A stretch of DNA of 64,000 nucleotides from the NCBI RefSeq assembly GCF_032854445.1, contig NC_088301.1, positions 30,364,402 through 30,428,401 of the forward strand. Reading direction: 5' to 3'. Source of the DNA: Liolophura sinensis (lineage: Eukaryota; Mollusca; Polyplacophora; Chitonida; Chitonidae). The first letter of the stretch is position 1. Each line of letters begins with the position of its first letter. A program made the position numbers and the translations under genes. The notes under the pieces were generated by a model. The model had not been told where the DNA came from, searched no databases, and saw nothing but the letters and a program-made list of their open reading frames with translations. Shown in pieces: positions 12,737 through 26,300 of this stretch.

Positions 12737-15700
12737 TTCTTACTGAGTTGGTGAATGGTGTTTTTTGCCTAATGGCTCCTAAAGGAAAAAAACGAATTTT
12801 CCAGCATTGTAGACTATTCAGAGGAAGGTTGTCTTGGTAAGCCCAGATATTTCTTGTCTAAGCCTATGGTGCACCATACATGGCCAGTGTTGAAGGGCTT
12901 TGACATTGGAGCTGTTTCCAGAGACTTCATGCTTTATCCCATTTTGTGCAGCCTGATTAAGTTTATATGCCTATTTCAGCTGTGACTGACAAAAAAGTTG
13001 CAGTGTTTTCCCACCCCCACTATTCTTGGCATCAATCTCTACCTGCGGTGTAGGAAAATTTGTCAGTTACGTGCCAATGGTTGCTGGTTTACTTCAAATG
13101 CTCTGATTTCTTCCACCTATAAGACTTAGTTGAAGCTTCATTTGTTGTTAAATGATATATTCTTAAAGGTTAAACCACGTAAATACATAGTCAATTGAAA
13201 TGGTATATTTCAGAATGTGGCCAAGGCCCAGCAGACAGGCAGCCCCATTCAGCAGGCACAGGTGGTGCAGCAACAGAAAGTCACTGCCAGTCAATCTGCT
13301 ACCACTGTGGGCCAGGGCCAGACAACCACTATCATCCAGCCTGCTCAGGCTCACACAGGGGGCCAGCAGCAGTCGTACATTGTCACAAGTAAGCAGGATG
13401 CCCATGACCAGTATCTTCTGTATGGAGAAGATGGCAGTCTGTTAAGTAAGACAAAGGCGTTGTATGAGTTCAAGGTTGCAGTGTTATTTGCCTCCTGCGT
13501 GCGTTTAACTTTCCCTGTCCTAACAATAGGGTTTCCCATCTGATGAACAAGGCGGGTAAAGATTTCCATCTATCCAGAACAGTTATCCTTTCTGTCTCAT
13601 TTCATTTGCTGTGTGGGTTGTTTGAGTAGACCTGTTCAGGTGACATATGGTCATTGAGATGGAGATCTTGGCTGTTCTTATGGTTTAAATAGTTGCCTGC
13701 CTTTGCTAATGTCAGAGAACCCTATTCACTTGATCTGTTAAAAGCACTTGTTTGAACTTGAAATGTTATCTCACTCCCTTCACAGCCACTGCACAAAAAC
13801 AATCCAAATTTTTGTCTTCATTGACAGTGTAACTCATGTACAGTGTAGCCTTGCTATAGCACACTTCAGGGACAGTTTCTGGGGCATCTTAAAGGCTATC
13901 CTCGCTATTATGAAATGACGTGGTGATCCAGTATAAATGGTTTATGTTAGGTTACGATTTTGACATGAAACTAAGTTTTATTGATACAAAATGTGTTAAT
14001 CAAAGGCTTTTTGAGTTATTGGAGTCAGTTTACCGTAATCACACAATTTTAAACTTCTCTGGGGTGTCCTGCACATTCCCAGAAAACTAACCTGACATGG
14101 CTTAATCATGGGCCTGCGCTGACCCACTGAACCTGATGCATGTTTAATCTTTCCACAAGATGAATGCAGCTAATGTATTTGAATCCAGTTTATTTTTTTT
14201 TAAAAAGAAAAAGGTAATAGGCATTTGATATCAGCTTCATCCAGGCCTGCTTATTTTAGAAGTACATGTAACTCCTGGAACTTCAGTACCTCAAATTCTA
14301 AGTGGACTGTACACACTACTATCAACACAATTCACGACTGCCTTATACCTACTGAATAGAAAACATGTCATGCCAAACCAATGAAGGAAAGAGGAAAGAA
14401 GTTACTCTCAAACGTTCAGACATGTCAGCTTGGTGGAAAGCCACATCTTACTGCCTGTAGTATCACACCTCGCTTTATACCCATTAAATTATCTGATAAA
14501 AGTTATAGGCATTTACTGAAAATGTACAAATTAATCCCTTTGAGACAGGCCTGTGATAGCCAAGCGCAGCAATTTATGTTCTGTATTGGTGACAAAGCCA
14601 AACTCTCCGGAAAGTAAGAATGCAACAACAGTAACACACATGTGCATTCAAAATCAAACTGGCTCCCAGGTTAACATCAATATGATGTGCCGGTAGCATG
14701 ACTGCACACATCTGGCCTATTCACTTAATCAGCAGTTTGCATTATGGCATAAACTTGATAAGTGCAAGGAGATTCCAAGGGAGGTAACTCAAAATCTGAT
14801 TTGGATTTGTTAAGTAGTTAACCCATGCCATGTGGGTACTGTAAGGGTGAACTGTAAATTCGTGGTCAACGGCAACTAAATTCCTAGTGGTATGGCCAGG
14901 GCTAACTGAGAAAGAAGAAAATAGTTGAATAATTTAAACAATACATGGTTATTTGTCCAGAAATAATACATGCGAGTGAGTCATGAGTAGTAGGTTTTTA
15001 ATTAAGAGGCCTTACATGCAAAGAATAGTAAATTTAACTCATAATGTGTATTTCATATAGTTTAAAAATCCTTGTGTGTCTGCAATTTTTTAGCTGTTGT
15101 CATTCCAAGTTTAAGCCCCTTTCAATTAAAAAATTTACTACAATGTGTGGGCCATGTTGTATGCAGTTGTCAGGATTGTGCTGTATGTCAAGGTATCTTA
15201 TAGGGAGGCTACACTGTACTTGCATATAAGTCTGCTACGTATTGAATATTGTATATGTGTAAATTTGACTGAAAAGACACCAAATGTGTACATTGACTGC
15301 CTTTGTTCTCCATTTTATTGTATTTGTTATACTGTTGTGAATATTTTGTCAAATTTAATGGCTTACAATTCAGAGATTTCTGTAAACAGGTTCAGTTCAA
15401 ATTGTATTATGTATACCAGAAGTTCTAGATGTTAGAGGAATTTAGTGGTAGGCAATGCATTATGGTAATGCTTTGACTTTCCAGTGTTTAGTTTTATTCC
15501 ACCATAAAGCTAGCTGCTCTTGTATAACTGAAATATTCTTAATTACGGTGTAAAACACTGTATCAGATAAGTAAGTTTTGCTGGTTGTGGATCAGCATGT
15601 AACATTGAATCTACGTACAGCCGTGACAAACCATTCATGCCAAGGCTGAAATTAGTTTTGTATGAGTTGCGCTTTGGTTTGAAATTTATGCATATCCTGA

Positions 15701-17308
15701 GGAAACTAAGAAAAGAACTGACCGTTCTGTGTGATTAGAAGGCTGAAGCATGTCAAGGCATCATAATGTGGCTCCTGTGACTAATGAGGATATTCATGTT
15801 TGCTAACCTGTTTGGTTGGTTTTGTCTGATGGGTTTGTTTGTAAACTTTAAACCGCAGTCACTATTATTCAGTTTTGTTACAAGATCATGGCCATGTGAT
15901 GTCATTTGAATTATACATACCTTGTTCAGGAGAAAGACTTGGAATCATTCAATCCAAATAGATAAGTTGCTTTATTGTCACTGTCAGATTTGATATGGAA
16001 GAATTTGCTCAGCACTATCTTGTTATGTAATGATTTTTGGATCATCATTGTATCATCGTTTACATGTATGTACAAAAAAAAAACCTTCTTCGGTTGAAGA
16101 AATGTCATAATGTTACAGCATCAGCTCTGAATGAGGATCAAGGCCAAGAGACAGTGACAATACAACAGGGGAATGGACAGACTGTTTATCCACAAGTACA
16201 ATACCTGGATAGCAATGACCACACCATCTACGCCTCAGCCAATGGACAAATGTATGGACAAATCTCCTTTAAAGGAGTCCTAAACTTAGGATCGGAAACT
16301 TGTTATGTAATGTTGTTAGTGTTGTCAGCCAGCGGAGGCAGGTTGTCAGTTAGGATAGAACTGTACTATGTAATCATAAACTGGGCATTTAGATAGCAGG
16401 GGTATCACCAAAGAAATCAGTGTCACAGTTTGTAGCTTGAAAAGTTTTAGAGCTAATATGGTGAAAACGTTACAAAACTGTAGAGCTTTAGGGTTTAAAT
16501 ATACCAACTGTACCAACAATGAAATATTTATTACCAAGACATTTACATGTTTGTAATTAGTTTTGCCATGTTACTCACTGTATTGTGGCTATCTGTAACC
16601 TTTCATTATGGAAGCTTTGTGGAGCTATTAAGAACTACAACAGCCTGTCTAACTTCAAACCATATAAACTGCTCTTGTATTAAGGAACGTAGCAGCTTCA
16701 TTTGTTAAAGAATTTTTGCATGTTTGTGACAAAAAAGTGATTATAAGTACTGTGGGTTTATCGTGGATGCCATTTCTGAAACAAAATCGATAATAATGTA
16801 ATCAAGAAAGAATTTTGTTTGATTTTTCAACTCCTGATTATTGAATAATCTCGCAGGTGTTCTGTATATTGAACTGATACGCTTGTGACATTTCAGGCAG
16901 TCCACCTACCCTGAGTATAGTCAGACAACAATGTATGCCCCTGTGTCTGGAACGTACTACCAAACTGCTGGTTCACAGGTAAGCTAGAGGAGACTTTTTG
17001 CTTTAAACTAGTTATGTACCTTAACAGCACTGGTAAAGTTATTCAAAGGATGGTCAAAATTTAATACTCCCATATTGAGTTTTAATTTTACTCTGTGAAC
17101 AAAGTATTTTGCTTATTTGAGGCTTAGTTATTTATTTAGTGTCTTATGTTTATGTTTTGTTTTTCCACAGGCAGGGACACCAGTCACCCAGATTGGGGTG
17201 CCAGGACAAATCATCACCCACCAGGGGGGTACATTCTTAGTCCAGCAGGGTACAATGGACGGCGAGGGTACGCCTCTTGGCCACACCACCAGAGCCTCGC
17301 CGGCCACA
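11656..17308 (+). CDS. RFX1/2/3 homolog: RFX gene, exons 1-5: Gln/Thr-rich N-terminal region
   Basis: Five exons encode residues 1-200. Exon 2 is very Gln-rich ([19 protein letters not shown]). Exon 3 has [20 protein letters not shown], matching the 'YPAQVQYVEG.DTVYTNG' segment of RFX1-3. Exon 5 has GGTFLVQQ and HTTRASPAT, a hallmark just before the DNA-binding domain. Exon 2 has two strong donors (after 13388 and after 13445) that keep the same phase and differ by 19 codons. Exon 5 has two (after 17308 and after 17362) differing by 18 codons. I chose the shorter forms because they match the usual RFX junction SPAT-VQWL. Confidence 0.85.
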
Positions 17309-20300
17309 GTAGGTATCTCAGACGTGCTGGCAAAGTGTGTACCTACTCTGAGTAACAGGGAGGTAAATGACCAAACTGAAACCCGTTACATTTCAGTTCT
17401 TCTTTATTCCTAGATATTTGTCTGCCATTACTAGATGTTTTGGGTGCGTGCTAGGAACTGTGGCTAACTGCATGTATGGCTGCTGCTCCATGTCTGTTGT
17501 ACTGCTGCATGTCTAAAAAAAAAACCCAAACAGTACAACGCATTTTTCTCTGCTTTTTGAAATCCAAGTTTTGAGCATTATTGATGTTCACAAAGCTCTA
17601 GTTCCTCAGTATCACACAAATTGACTGTGGGTATAATGAATACACAATATATTGTTTTGGGTGGAAATTTGGTTTCTACAAAAGTCTGATGAAGAAAAAA
17701 AAATAGTTACTTCCTCAAAGCCAAAGATTTGAACATATGAAGTGCATAAACATAATTCAGCAGAAGTTGGTAACCTTTTGTCCATTTTTGGTTATTTCCT
17801 GTCACTGGATATCACCCTATGAAAATCATTGTGCTTTTCTTGATTTTCATTTGTGAAAGTTATAAAAAAAAATAAACAGATATCTTCAAATTACATTCAA
17901 CAGCCTTCAAATTGAGTTTATGGCATGTCCTTGCATACAAGATTCACCACTTGGTGCATTTAAACCCATGAGTGATTTTCAGTACATAAAGTATGAAGTA
18001 ACCCATCTCCGAAAAAAGAGACTATAGCATTAAAAATTGAATTATGTATAAAGTTTTTAAAATTTATGATGTGGGTGACTTAATGATTCCTTGTTAGACA
18101 GCCAAGGTTTTGGATCTTTGCAGTACATGGATGTGAAATCTAAAGATGGACTTCTATAAATATAGACTACGCTTGAAACGCCTTTATGCTTCAGATGCAA
18201 CAAGGAGGCACATTACATGCACTCTAATGATCCCTTCGTCATCATATCACTGAAAAATTGTTAAGCATGACGTTAAATCCCAAGCACGTACTCGCTCACA
18301 CATCTCATGTTCACACAGATGAGTAAAGCTCATTTTATATGGCGGATTTCAGTCCTCTGTAGCATTGGTTAAATTTCTAGTCTGCACATTAACATGCAAG
18401 GCAGCAGTCACACTTTTTGAATGAATCAAGGTCTGGATAGTTTTAATGTGATCATATGAATACCAGAGTGATGAAATTTTAGGACATGCTTTCTGGTATA
18501 ATATCTTTAAGTAAGTTCAACAGTTTTGCATTTTATAAAGATGTAATGCTTATTCCTGTATAACTTACTGAATGATCTCTGTTATGATTTTATGTTCATC
18601 ACCATTAACTTCTTGGGTTATTCTTGGGACACCCAGCTTCTTACTTTGCTTAGGTCATCTGGATTTGTCTTCATTGTCTGTTCATGCTTATCTTTAATAA
18701 TGCATGGAATATAGGTACCAGTATAGCCTATAAACCAATTTATTGTAGAACACTAATCAAATGAAGCTAGCTCAAAATGAAGCAAAGCTGGCTAAGTTGA
18801 ACACCTCAGTTTTCATAATGTGTTGAAAAGGGACATAGTTTGCTACAAGCCTGTTTTAGTAAATAGTTTCTTATAACTGGGATGGATTTTGAGAATTCAG
18901 AGAACAACTGTAGTTAAATGCTATTATGGAATTGGGGATTCATTTTGAAAGCATGTGCGTGAGATGTATATACATTGGTTCAAGCAGTATATTTAAATAT
19001 AGTCTGTATTTGCAGGTTGATTATACTAGTAAAACATAGCTTTCCACAGTGCAATCCACCTTTGAAAAATATGTCAAGCAATAGTTGTGAAAAAGGAGTG
19101 GTGCATACATACAGCCCACAGCAGGTCATCTTTGTTTTAGCTGGCTTCTTAACATGTTGCAGGTAAAAATTCTATACATGTAAAGCTTTTGGTTACACCA
19201 TAGCAGTTTGCATGCATTTAAGTGCCATGTCTGCTGGTAAAATATAGACTTCACACACAGCAGAGAAACTTATCTTTGCACCAGACATGCCAGGGCTGGG
19301 AAAGGCATGTAAATGTCAGTCTTGAAGTGGGTCAGCATATGAATTTCAAGCATATACATGTATACTTTGATAGGCATGAATATATGCTCTGCAAGCATAC
19401 TTGGGCTTAATATGTACATGTATGTCCGTACCTTATTTTTTGTACCTGTTGTCTGCATGCTCCACATATTTGTATAGAAGTGTGGATTGCATACTTCCAA
19501 TGGTAAATTGAAATCATGCCTTAGTAAATTTCCAATCACATTTTTGTGATGATTATTCATGAAACATTTGTAATGTTGAATAGTCTTTCTGATAGTTAAA
19601 ATACATCTGAAACAGCGTTCATCTGCTAATGTCTATGCTAACGGTGATAAGACAACATACTTTTGGTAATATCTAATTCTTTGCCATTTACTAATGATTA
19701 CCATTTAACTGTTCATTTCTATCAGCTCCAGTCTGTAGCAATTGTTTTGCATTTTTATTTGACACAGGTGCAGTGGCTGATTGACAATTATGAAACAGCA
19801 GAGGGGGTCAGTCTTCCTCGTAGCACTCTGTACAATCATTACCTGCGACACTGTCAGGAACAGAATCTCGATCCTATGAACCCGGCTTCCTTTGGAAAAC
19901 TTATCAGATCTGTTTTTCTTGGCCTACGAACAAGACGCTTGGGGACAAGGTTAGTATGTTTTTTTACTACTTCTAATTTAATTGTTCGCCTGTCAGGGAA
20001 GCACGATATGTTGGGCCCAACACTAGTACAGGTTTGTATTGATTAGTTGATCGTTGTGTGAAATTCTGTGCATTTTCCATGTCATCCAATGTTTCTGTTA
20101 TGTTTTCTTCAGGGGGAACTCAAAGTACCATTACTATGGTATTAGGATAAAGGCAGGATCTGCTCTTAACCAGTATACAGATGATCAAACCATGGCCATG
20201 AGACAGCAACCTCTCAATCAGGGAAAGTGGTGAGTGATGTCCCTTCTTACTTATTTTCAAGTAAGATGGTGTACAAGTACAGTAAGACGGCGGGCATGGC

Positions 20301-23300
20301 TAGAAATGTTCATAACAGGCAAAAAATTAACTTGATTACCTGTCGCTGGTGACAAGTAAATCACCTCTGGGCAAAATAGCAGAGTCAGTCTCCTTAGTGT
20401 GTGATGTTCTCCATGATGTGTCAGTTTTCAAATAGCAAAAATGTATACTGATCAATGATTTCTAGTTTTAACCATTAAGTAGATGCTGTATGAGATGAAA
20501 ATGGTCCTCCGGCTTACCTCAACTAGTTATGCTGCTGTCTTGCTTGAAACTCTCCTAATATACTCCCGAATGTCTACTTTCAACTGCACAAAGATCATCC
20601 TTAATGTTACAGGTATCAGTGATGGTCCCGTTTCTGTCACATACTAAACTCTCTGATTTTGTGAAGAGAGAAGTTAATGCACTGAAATATAAGAATTATT
20701 ATAGTGAAAACACATCAACATTTGGCACATACACACTTCAGGTTATACTGAAATATACTTGTGTACAACATAATATGAAGGGGGCCTCCGTGGCTCAGCT
20801 GGTTAGCGCGCTAGCGCAGCATAATGACCCAGAAGCCTCTCACCAATGCGGTCGCTGTGAGTTCAAGACTAGCTCATACTGACTTCCTCTCCGTCCGTAC
20901 GTGGGAAGGTCTGCCAGCAACCTGCGGATGCTCGTGGGTTTCCCCCGGGCTCTGCTCGGTTTCCACCCACCATAATGCGGGCCGCCATCGTATAAGTGAA
21001 ATATTCTTGAGTACGGCGTAAAACACCAATCAAATAAATAAATGAATAAACAACATAATATAAAGCTCATATTAAGCTATGAAGCAACCTAAAAATGTGC
21101 GACTTTCCCAATAGGTGATACAGTGTGAGTCCCATCGGCCCTGATAGCTTAGTTGGTAGAGCGCCCCCTTAGTGGATGGTAGATCCAGAGTTGAACCTGG
21201 GTCAGGTAACACCTAGAGACTTTAAAAGAGGAAGTTGTAGCTTCTTCACTTGGGGCGCAGCATTAAGGGGTAGTGCAACGACTAGTTTACCAGTATCAGT
21301 ATAATGGCTCAGGTAGGTCAGCTTACTTGCCTTCGGTAAGCACTAGATAAAAGAGTTGTGGAAATCCATCCTGCAATAAGGAAGCACTCTACATGCACTT
21401 TGAGGACTAATTCGTTGTCATATGACTGAAAAATTGTTAAGTTTGATGTTAAACCCTAAGCACTCACTCACTCACTTTCAGTCATTATTGCTTCTATAGA
21501 TCAGGGTCAGCCAAGTGCTTGATAGTTACAGTGAGATGTATTTCTTAACCATTGCTGAGAATAAGGTTGTCTGATTATTGTCAGTTTTAGGCAACCATCA
21601 ACTAAAGTAGAGGGAGATCATGGGTATGGAGGAAGTCACCCATCAGGTGTTCAGGACGCTGTGACAACCCAACAACAGCAGCATCAGCAGTACCTGGGTG
21701 ATGCTTCAGGAGCAATACCCAACTTTGGAGAAGTAGATCTGAACTCGTCACCCTTACCTGACAACATTTCACAGGAACACATCAAGGTGTTTGAGAAGTT
21801 GTACAGGGAGCATGCAGAGGTTAGTCACTTTTACTGGAATCTGGTTTCTGTCATGTCCAGTCATGCACAGGCTCATCCATCTAATGTCCTTGGTGGCCAG
21901 TGGTTTTAACAGTGGAAAGATTTTACTGCAGCGGAGGGTAGGATGTGGCATCTGTGTATTGGTTTTCAGCAAATTGTGTCCTGGCGGAGGACAAGGAGTT
22001 TCCTACTGGCAGTGTTCTTAGTGGCTAGGTGACTTTGAAGTAAAAGACCCAGGGGTTCATAGATGTCAACTTCAACTGCTGTTTAACGGTAGTTAAGAGA
22101 TACAAAACACTGAATACGGAGTTTAAAAAAACTCAAAGGTATGATATAAGCTAGAGAAAATCTGAGTGTATTTCAGGAGAACTCCATTCTGAAACAGACG
22201 CTTGTTGTGAAATATGTGGAGTGCAGGGCCTCTTTTATCAGTTTTCTCTGAAAGTGTGTTTTGACCACGTGTTCGCACCACGCTCTCCCGCCTATTTGAC
22301 AGTCAGCCCAAATTCATCTCTGCTGCCAGTCATACATCAGCTGCAACTTGGGTCTTACTTCTCTTTCAATCTGGGGTACATCACCCTCTGGAAAGGTGTA
22401 TGGGAACACACAAACCCTCATATTCACATAACCATCTGATCACAGAGAAATATACTACGCTGTGCTTTACTCTCTGTTACATATATCCACAATCCATGTA
22501 CAGATAGAGGGCTCTAACATTTCACAAGCTGAATGTTTTCTACATTTTAAAAGTAACAGGTTTTATCCCATTTGAAGGAAAAATTCGTATGGAGAATTGT
22601 CATATATACATATGTGTACTATTTTTAATAATATTGTTTGATTGATTTTAACTTGGAAATGGTGTTAATTAAAATAGTAGTCATTAAATTACATTTGATA
22701 TTCTTTGTTTATGTATTACATTGCTCTTATAAATAGTTGACTGCATCACGTCAAGTGCAATTCAGTGACCAGCTTCAGCCCATATATGGCGGACAGATGC
22801 ACCCCACATATTTTGCATTGCAGTTTACTTCTGTAATCGCCGCCATCAGTGCTTAGAATGAGAAACTTATCCTTCAATGGCCATATGTAAAAGGGTTTTT
22901 ATGAACTGTTTCTGCCTTTGTCAAGGTCGCTTTTCAAAGCATGTATGGGTACAGACCCCTCAGATGTGTGGACATGTGCTTTTATTTCGGGTTATGAAAC
23001 AACACTTTTGATTGGTCCAGTAATTTTCATGTATCCAATCACAGGTCACATTAAATAGTAGTCTACGTCATTTTCATGTCAATTCTTGATGTCAATTCTT
23101 GATGTCAGTGGTCGGTCATTTTTGTTTAAACTGGCAAAAGGTCAAACAGATTTTCTTGTAATTTAAATTAATATAGTTACCAACTGCCAGCATGTGAAAT
23201 TATTGTTCTCCTGGAGTTTGCATGGTGATCAAGAATTTATGCTTACATGGTTCAGGAGATCGACAGACGATCAACCAGTTAGAATAAATGTATGGGATAT

Positions 23301-26300
23301 TTTCAGTTTGAAATATCAGTATCTGAAAAACAAAGAAATTAACATTACATTGTCTTACTAATTCTATAGGTTAGTTAGATATATAAAAAAAACTCAGTAT
23401 GTCTCCATTAGAGGGCAGTTAGATCTGAAGAAAACTCAAATGACCTTGAAAAAAAAAACTCAGTATTTTTGATAAGGAAGGGAATAGTTTGACGTCCATG
23501 AACTGCTGAGACCTCTAAAAATCGAAGTAGGCATCACCAAATAGACCACTTAAAACACTGCACAAATATACTTTCATTTATTTTTTTTAGATTTTTGTGA
23601 TTTTTTTGAGAATGTTAAAAGCCACTGTAACATTTGAATTCTAAGGTTGTGGGCTTTATGGACATTACTATCAGAGTTTAGGAACTCTGATGTCATAGAA
23701 TGTTTTTTTAACTCTAATCGCAAACTGAATGTTGAAAATAACTCTTTTTACCCATGAGTGAGAGATTTCTAAGATAATGTTCACAAAAATTCCTTTTTTC
23801 TGCTGAACATCAGGAAGAAAATGGCGATGTGATGTCCAGAGTTCCTACATAGTGCCAATATGGCTGTTAAAGCCCACCATAGTATTCAAATATTTGAATG
23901 CCTTTCAACACTCTCAAAAAAATGTGAAAACAATAAATGAAAGTATTTTTATGCATAGTTTTCAGTTGTCTGTATGATGAACCTTACTTCATGTTTTGAC
24001 TTTCTTTTACTTTATGTGGTCAACTTGCCAGAATGCATGTACAAAAGTGTTCGTCAGAGATTGCTTCTCTTCTGTAAATCACATGTGAGATCACATGTAC
24101 CTCAAGTTGATAAATTATAAAGTCAGCGCCAAAATCTGCTGTGGGCGACTCCATTTTGCCTAAGAACTAGCCCTGAAGTTAATAACTGAAATATTACAAC
24201 CTTCAAAGTCATGGGTGCACTAGCATTTCACCAGTTCACATTTATGTTTTGTTTTTGTTTTTTTCATTTTCAGTCTATACTGGACGTGGTTGTAAACTTA
24301 CAGTTCACAATGATTGAGGCCTTGTGGCAAGGGTTCTGGCGTCATCAACCATCCGATCAATTAACGTAAGCTCTGGATACATAATCTGATGACCATCACC
24401 TCTGTCAGGTTGTGAAGGTCACCATATCAGTCTAGCGGATTTTAGAAGGATTTTCTTACGGGATTTACTACTTGCTAGATGAATTTTTATTTAACGGTGC
24501 CTGACCTGGTTTCTTAATTTTCCTGTCAGTCTGTCAAGAGATTCCTGTCAACTTGTGCGACATGCAGGTTCCTTCAACTTATGCTTGGTTTTCTTTAATC
24601 CCAAGCTTGTCTTTAAATGTGGATTCTTTACGTGTAGTATGAGGTACAACCAAATTTGTCCAATCAGATCACCAAATAATGAATGTTTTGGTCATTGTAT
24701 GCAGTGTTTTTGTGTACTTTTTGAAAATTTTGAAATTAGTAGTAGTGTTTAATTAATGTCTGATTTTGTTTTACACAGTGCTGACAATGAATATGAAAAG
24801 CGACTGCCCAAAGAAGTGCTGTATGCCATTTGTAAACTGGAGTCTGTACAAAGCTTTGTGAGAAAGGCAGACTATGCCTTCTATCAGACATTAGTCAAAG
24901 TTCTTATCCCAGATGTCCTCCGACCCATCCCAAGTATGTTCACATGCATTATCAGTTTACTTTAGGTCAACAGAGTGACTGAAACAGACCTTGAAGGAGA
25001 AGAAAATTTAAATATCAATCAAATACCATTGAAAACAGTACGCTTTTCCTTGCAAGTGCATGCTATAAAAAAAATTCTAATATGTACCTCAAGTTGATAA
25101 ATTATAAAGTCAGCGCCAAAATCTGCTGTGGGCGACTCTATTTTGCCTCAGAACTAGTCCTGAAGTCTTCTGTGTTAGGAGGAGAATTGCCGTCGGAAAC
25201 CAGTGAAGTGCATTTTGTACATTTCTGGTAGAACTCTTCTTCCCTTAAGGTAGCGAACAGTACAGTTCGTTTTCCCCTTGACGATCGGGAAACAGGAATG
25301 TTGGACGTAGGTTCCGAGTTTACACGAACAAGCCGGCAGTTTTAACATATCTCATTGGCTGAGAGGCAACACAACCCTAAAGATGGAGGACGCGATGGAT
25401 TCAGCGATTTATTGCCGTTTTAAGGATTTATGTGTATGGCGAGGAAAAATGGCAAAATTATGCAGCAGGGACCAAGAAGATAGAAAAAAGTGTGCTCTTT
25501 TCAGCCTATAGTGTCATGTTTTTAAGTTTTCTTCTCCTTTAAGGGAAACATTAAGCCACACCAATTTTCATTGTCAAATAAATCTTGAAATGTGAACTAT
25601 TCCACAAATGTTTTTCTGTTGAAGACATTTACTTCATGCATCTCTCTTCAGTAATGAATGTGGCATTAGGTAATAATCATACCAGAGAAAAAATTGTGAT
25701 TCTAAAATTCAGTGTTGTTGAAAACAGCAAGAACTGTTTGATTTGTGATTATTTAAGTGGTAACCAGGATTTTTTTAGGTAGTGAGACTTTTTACTTGAT
25801 AGCTTTGTATTAGATAGTTTAAAAAAATGTCATTTATTTCAGGTTCCTTAACACAAGCGATTCGTAATTTTGCTAAGAGTTTAGAAAATTGGCTGAAAGG
25901 TGCTATGCAAGGAGTGACGGATGAAATGGTAAAGACAAAGGTGAGCTAAGCATTCTTTTAAAACTTCCTTCTCTGGATGTGTCTTACAATTTACAAATAT
26001 AGAAGGAATTTCAAACTGTGAAGTATTTTGTCATTGAAACGTTCCATTGCTTTGAGTGCTTTATAGGCAAGCTGTGTGAGTTTCTCCCATTCCAGCACAG
26101 CTTAACTTGTAACATATACCCAGTGGGAAGTATGTTGTGGTAAACTTACAGTTGTTTTTGTGTTGTCAGATAGGAGCTGTGAGTGCCTTTGCGCAGACAT
26201 TGCGCCGTTACACCTCCCTTAATCACCTGGCCCAGGCTGCCCGCGCTGTACTACAGAATACCTCACAAATCACGCAGATGCTAACAGATTTGAACAGAGT

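Noticed and set aside
12459..12840. Open frames rich in Tyr/Ile over the (TA)n tract
   Set aside because: Translation of a dinucleotide microsatellite within RFX intron 1.
20781..20850. tRNA gene in RFX intron 7
   Set aside because: It has A- and B-box-like sequence but no closed acceptor stem, and is followed by SINE body, tail and target-site duplication.
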